55,099 nucleotides of DNA from JANYCO01 sp035535995 (GTDB taxonomy: Bacteria; Bacteroidota; Bacteroidia; Cytophagales; Cytophagaceae), in the NCBI GenBank assembly GCA_035535995.1, contig DATLOZ010000007.1:1-55099 (forward strand), in the 5' to 3' direction. The notes beneath the pieces were generated by a model that did not search any database, was not told the DNA's origin, and worked only from the letters and a program-made list of their open reading frames with translations. Every line of letters begins with the position of its first letter. Position 1 is the first letter of the stretch. A program made the translations under genes and the position numbers. Below are positions 52,045-55,099 of the stretch, one piece after another.

Positions 52045-52088
52045 AAAAAAGTCCCCTGCGCATTCCCAAGTGGGAAGCAGGAGACTTT
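52045..52088 (-). terminator. Intrinsic terminator of the giant Ig-repeat gene
   Basis: AAAAGTCCCCTGC...TTCCCA pairs with TGGGAA-GCAGGAGACTTTT with a small bulge. On the minus strand it lies 15 bp behind the stop codon and ends in a T run. Confidence 0.85.
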
Positions 52089-52102
52089 TCCATCCACACA
52101 AC

Positions 52103-55099
52103 TTATTTAATCTTTACCACTTTATATGTTTTAATTTTCTCGCCGTTTATGACTTTTACTACATAAACACCTGCGCTAAAATCATTGCCAAATAAATATG
52201 GTTCGTTTGTTTTGCTTGTTCCTTGTTGTACAATCTGTCCATTAATATCTGTCACGATAATTTCGATTGTCTTGTCTTGTTGCGAATGAACGATCAGATT
52301 GAAATTCGTTTCCGATGGGTTTGGAAGAATATCAATGATGTCAGCAACTATTTCCAAATCATTTTCTCCGGCACCTGTTCTACAAGTATTAACTGTAGCT
52401 ACTACGGCTGTTCGCGTTGCAGACACACAACCATTCAAGATTGCTTCTGCATAGTACGTAGTGGTTGCTGAAATGCTTGGTGTAGTGAAGCTCGTACCAG
52501 TTCCCAATAACGTTCCTCCTATAGAAGCAGTATACCAGTTGACGGTAGCGCCACTGCTCGCTGTAGCGCTCAGCGTAACCGTACCAGCGCCGCAACGTGA
52601 ACCAGGAGTACTACCCGTAATTGTTGGAGCGGTAGTGCCGATCGTTGCTACCACTGGTGTGCGTGCAGAGGTACAGCTACCCGAAGTAGCCGCTACATAA
52701 TAAGTAGTGGTAGCCGTGATAGATGGCGTGGTATACGAAGTACCTGTGCCAAGTGATGTACCTCCTGTCGATGCCGAGTACCAGTTGAGTGTACCAGCGC
52801 TCGCGGTAGCTCCCAGCACTACTGTACCCGTGCCGCAATGTGCACCCGGGGTAGTGTTGGTGATAGTCGGCACTGGGTTTACCGTAATTGGAATACTTAC
52901 TATCGTCGAGCAACCATTCGCATAGGTAACTCCTGTGATCGAGTAGTTGGTGGTTACTGATACCGGATCGAATCCGATATAAGCAAATTGATAACCACCG
53001 TTTCCGCCGCCACCAGGATAAATGCTGTGGATACCTGTAGGATATGGTGTAACGATATATGCACTCGCAGGACCAGTCGCAAAGGTAAGCGTGGCACCAG
53101 CATCTGCGCAAGAAGTAATGGATGTAGTCTGCATTTGATTCGCCGGATACGCTTTGATCGTGGCTACTACAGCTGTTCTCGCAGATACACATCCATTCAG
53201 ACTTGCTTCTGCATAGTACGTTGTAGTTGCTGAAATGCTTGGTGTAGTAAAGCTTGTACCGGTTCCCAGCGAAGTACCTCCGCTGGAGGCTGCATACCAG
53301 TTGATCGTGGCGCCACTGGTAGTAGTGGTAGCACTCAGCGCGACCGTACCAATACCGCAACGCGATCCTGCCGTACCCATAGGCACAGCCGGCAATGGAT
53401 TTACTTCAAGATGCGCCACAGTGGCCGTGCTACAACCTGCTGCTATTTTTGTTAATATAAAATCTCCCGAACCGATCGCGTCTCCTCCGAAGAAGAAATA
53501 ACCTGTAGTACCTCCTGAGCAACATCCGTTGGCTAATGTAGGTTGGGTGAACGTATAGTTAATCCCCGGATCATTATAGGTAACTCCTACCGACAAATGA
53601 GTACCGGCACATACTGCACTGGTTGGTACGCCTGTAATTGTACCCGCTGTCGGATTTGGATTCACTGTAATCGTTGTAGCAGTTGAAGTAGCCGTACAAC
53701 TTCCAATACTCACTACTAAGGTATAGCTTCCTGAAACGGTTGCCACATAACTGGAACTGGTAGCACCTGAAATATTGGTGCCATCTTTCTTCCATTGATA
53801 TGATACTCCTGTAGCAGTAGTGCTCAGCGTTACACTTTGTCCGCTGCAAATTGTAGTAGAACCAGAAGCGGTAACATTTGGTACAGATGGCGCCGGATTT
53901 ACTGTTACCGGTACATTTTTTATTAATTGGCAGCTGGTACCATTTCTGGTGGCCGTCACTGTAGCGGTAAAGCTCGTAGCATTCGATGGCAGCTGATAAT
54001 TTTCATTCGACCCCCATGAACCAGACGAACCTCCTGCATAAGTCATTCCCGAAGGGAGTGGTGAAAGAGTATAGGTCACTGCATAGATCTCCGGTGTGCC
54101 AATCACTATGTTGATCAATCCGCCCTGGCAGACAGGACTGGTAACGGTGAAGGTGAAGTCTTGCGGTAAGGTAGTTGACACTGTTATAGTAGTAGCCGTT
54201 GAAGTAGCCGAACAATTGTTTGCATTCGTTACCATAACCGTATAGTTTCCTCCTGTGGTGGCTACATAACTAGAACTTGTAGCACCCGAAATATTGATGC
54301 CATCTTTTTGCCACTGGTAGGTTACACCGGTTGCCGATGTACTTAGCGTTACACTTTGTCCTCCACACATGGTAGTAGGACCGGAAGCTGTGATCGTTGG
54401 CACGTTCGGCAATGGATTTACTGTAAGGTGTACAGTAGTTGTAGTGCTGCAACCTAAAGCTGTTTTAGTGAGAACAAAATCTCCGCTGGCTATTGCTCCT
54501 CCGCCAAAACCAAAACCAGCGGATCCCCCGCTGCCTATCTGGTTTGATAAAGTGGGTTGCGTAAAGCTATAAGTAGCAGTACCCGGACCATACACAACTC
54601 CCACATTGATTCCATCTCCCACACATGCGGTGGTTGGTGTTACTGTAATTGTTGCGGCTACAGGATTAGGATTCACCGTAACAACAATCGCTGTAGAAGT
54701 GGTAGTACAATTATTACTAGTTGTTCCCACTACTGCGTAACTGCCTGAAGTAGCAACCACATAACTTGCAGTAGTAGCGCCTGCTATATTAACTCCGTCT
54801 TTCTGCCATTGATACGTCACTCCTGTTGCCGTCGTGCTCAATGTTACGTTTTGTCCATCGCAGATCGTGGTAGCGCCTGATGCATTAATATCTACTGATG
54901 GTGATGGATTCACGGTTACCGTCACCCCATCTGTTCCTCCGATACAGCCTGTAGCTTCATCGATCGCACTTACTGTATACGATAATGTTCCCGCTGTTGC
55001 TGTACCTGCCGAACTGATCGTTGGGGTCGCACTCGTCGCATCGTCCAGATTGTCGGTCGGTGTCCAGCTGTATACAACTCCTGTTTGTGCCGTCGTTCC
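52103..55099 (-). CDS. Giant secreted Ig-repeat protein with T9SS sorting domain, 5' end outside window
   Basis: The frame is open through the right edge, so the N-terminus is missing; 998 residues are visible. No in-frame start is convincing. Three module types recur: an Ig-like module with TTICSGQSVTLSTTATGVTY (three copies), a module with FVLTKTALGCSTTTT-like text (two copies) and an Ig-like module with GTGTSFTTPSISATTTYYAE (three copies), the last resembling the CHU_C-associated Ig family. Cys pairs occur at fixed places in each. The tail is a type A sorting domain (DILPNPSETNFNLIV to KTYKVVKIK). Such proteins are cell-surface adhesins or are shed; the exact role is unknown. Confidence 0.9.
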   Translation of the reverse strand, partial: GTTAQTGVVYSWTPTDNLDDATSATPTISSAGTATAGTLSYTVSAIDEATGCIGGTDGVTVTVNPSPSVDINASGATTICDGQNVTLSTTATGVTYQWQKDGVNIAGATTASYVVATSGSYAVVGTTSNNCTTTSTAIVVTVNPNPVAATITVTPTTACVGDGINVGVVYGPGTATYSFTQPTLSNQIGSGGSAGFGFGGGAIASGDFVLTKTALGCSTTTTVHLTVNPLPNVPTITASGPTTMCGGQSVTLSTSATGVTYQWQKDGINISGATSSSYVATTGGNYTVMVTNANNCSATSTATTITVSTTLPQDFTFTVTSPVCQGGLINIVIGTPEIYAVTYTLSPLPSGMTYAGGSSGSWGSNENYQLPSNATSFTATVTATRNGTSCQLIKNVPVTVNPAPSVPNVTASGSTTICSGQSVTLSTTATGVSYQWKKDGTNISGATSSSYVATVSGSYTLVVSIGSCTATSTATTITVNPNPTAGTITGVPTSAVCAGTHLSVGVTYNDPGINYTFTQPTLANGCCSGGTTGYFFFGGDAIGSGDFILTKIAAGCSTATVAHLEVNPLPAVPMGTAGSRCGIGTVALSATTTTSGATINWYAASSGGTSLGTGTSFTTPSISATTTYYAEASLNGCVSARTAVVATIKAYPANQMQTTSITSCADAGATLTFATGPASAYIVTPYPTGIHSIYPGGGGNGGYQFAYIGFDPVSVTTNYSITGVTYANGCSTIVSIPITVNPVPTITNTTPGAHCGTGTVVLGATASAGTLNWYSASTGGTSLGTGTSYTTPSITATTTYYVAATSGSCTSARTPVVATIGTTAPTITGSTPGSRCGAGTVTLSATASSGATVNWYTASIGGTLLGTGTSFTTPSISATTTYYAEAILNGCVSATRTAVVATVNTCRTGAGENDLEIVADIIDILPNPSETNFNLIVHSQQDKTIEIIVTDINGQIVQQGTSKTNEPYLFGNDFSAGVYVVKVINGEKIKTYKVVKIK

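Noticed and set aside
54925..55099. Start codon of the Ig-repeat gene at 54925
   Set aside because: That codon is an internal valine codon in a continuing module; coding sequence runs on to the window edge.
1..55099. tRNA, rRNA or riboswitch
   Set aside because: No convincing T-loop, rRNA segment or known aptamer core was seen in the spacers; this was by eye, so a covariance-model scan would be decisive.

Overview
The window is a stretch of chromosome from a member of the Bacteroidota. The evidence is the type IX secretion (T9SS) C-terminal sorting domains on three large secreted proteins, the PorG/DUF6089-uppS-bamA-skp-skp gene order, -7 boxes of the TAnnTTTG type, weak ribosome binding sites and moderate GC content. 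I cannot place it below phylum with confidence; the gene set would fit a Sphingobacteriia, Chitinophagia or Cytophagia lineage. No rRNA, tRNA, CRISPR array, phage or complete insertion sequence was seen.

Layout. 1-2938: a PorE-like OmpA-family protein, cut by the left edge, ending in a 90-bp tandem repeat. 3040-10448: a GlcD-type oxidase, a small conserved protein, a beta-CASP nuclease, purN, an ABC exporter and an O-antigen ligase-like protein. 10537-12048: ECF sigma factor, zinc anti-sigma factor and gmk. 12291-20767: a secreted beta-propeller protein, ilvD, a coiled-coil protein, a secreted GH18 chitinase and a barrel of the Omp85 type. 20881-29363: an LD-carboxypeptidase, then an envelope-biogenesis block on the minus strand (nadK, two PorG-like proteins, uppS, bamA, two skp). 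29559-35273: adk, dnaK, a lipoprotein and uvrB. 35426-39722: aroE, a ParE-type toxin pair, a DedA protein, a ComA-like enzyme and a TPR protein. 39816-45948: a capsule/exopolysaccharide block (epimerase, CpsB-like phosphatase, Wzc kinase, Wza, glycosyltransferase). 46024-51974: anti-sigma/sigma pair, gcvH, a GT22-like mannosyltransferase, a DODA-type dioxygenase and chrA. 52103-55099: the 3' part of a giant Ig-repeat T9SS substrate.

How the genes connect. Much of the window concerns the cell envelope: undecaprenyl diphosphate synthesis (uppS), outer-membrane protein insertion (bamA, skp), T9SS parts (PorG-like, PorE-like) and T9SS cargo (chitinase, propeller, Ig protein), and polysaccharide export with tyrosine phosphorylation (Wza, Wzc, CpsB). 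Two separate ECF sigma/anti-sigma pairs could sense envelope state.

The most unusual content is between the genes. At least seven families of inverted repeats occupy gene boundaries. Three of them are unrelated in sequence but share one architecture: a run of degenerate 7-bp words followed by its own reverse complement. One copy is a perfect 66-bp palindrome, another a perfect 30-bp stem. Several copies supply the last codons and stop codon of the adjacent gene. No transposase that could move them is present in the window.
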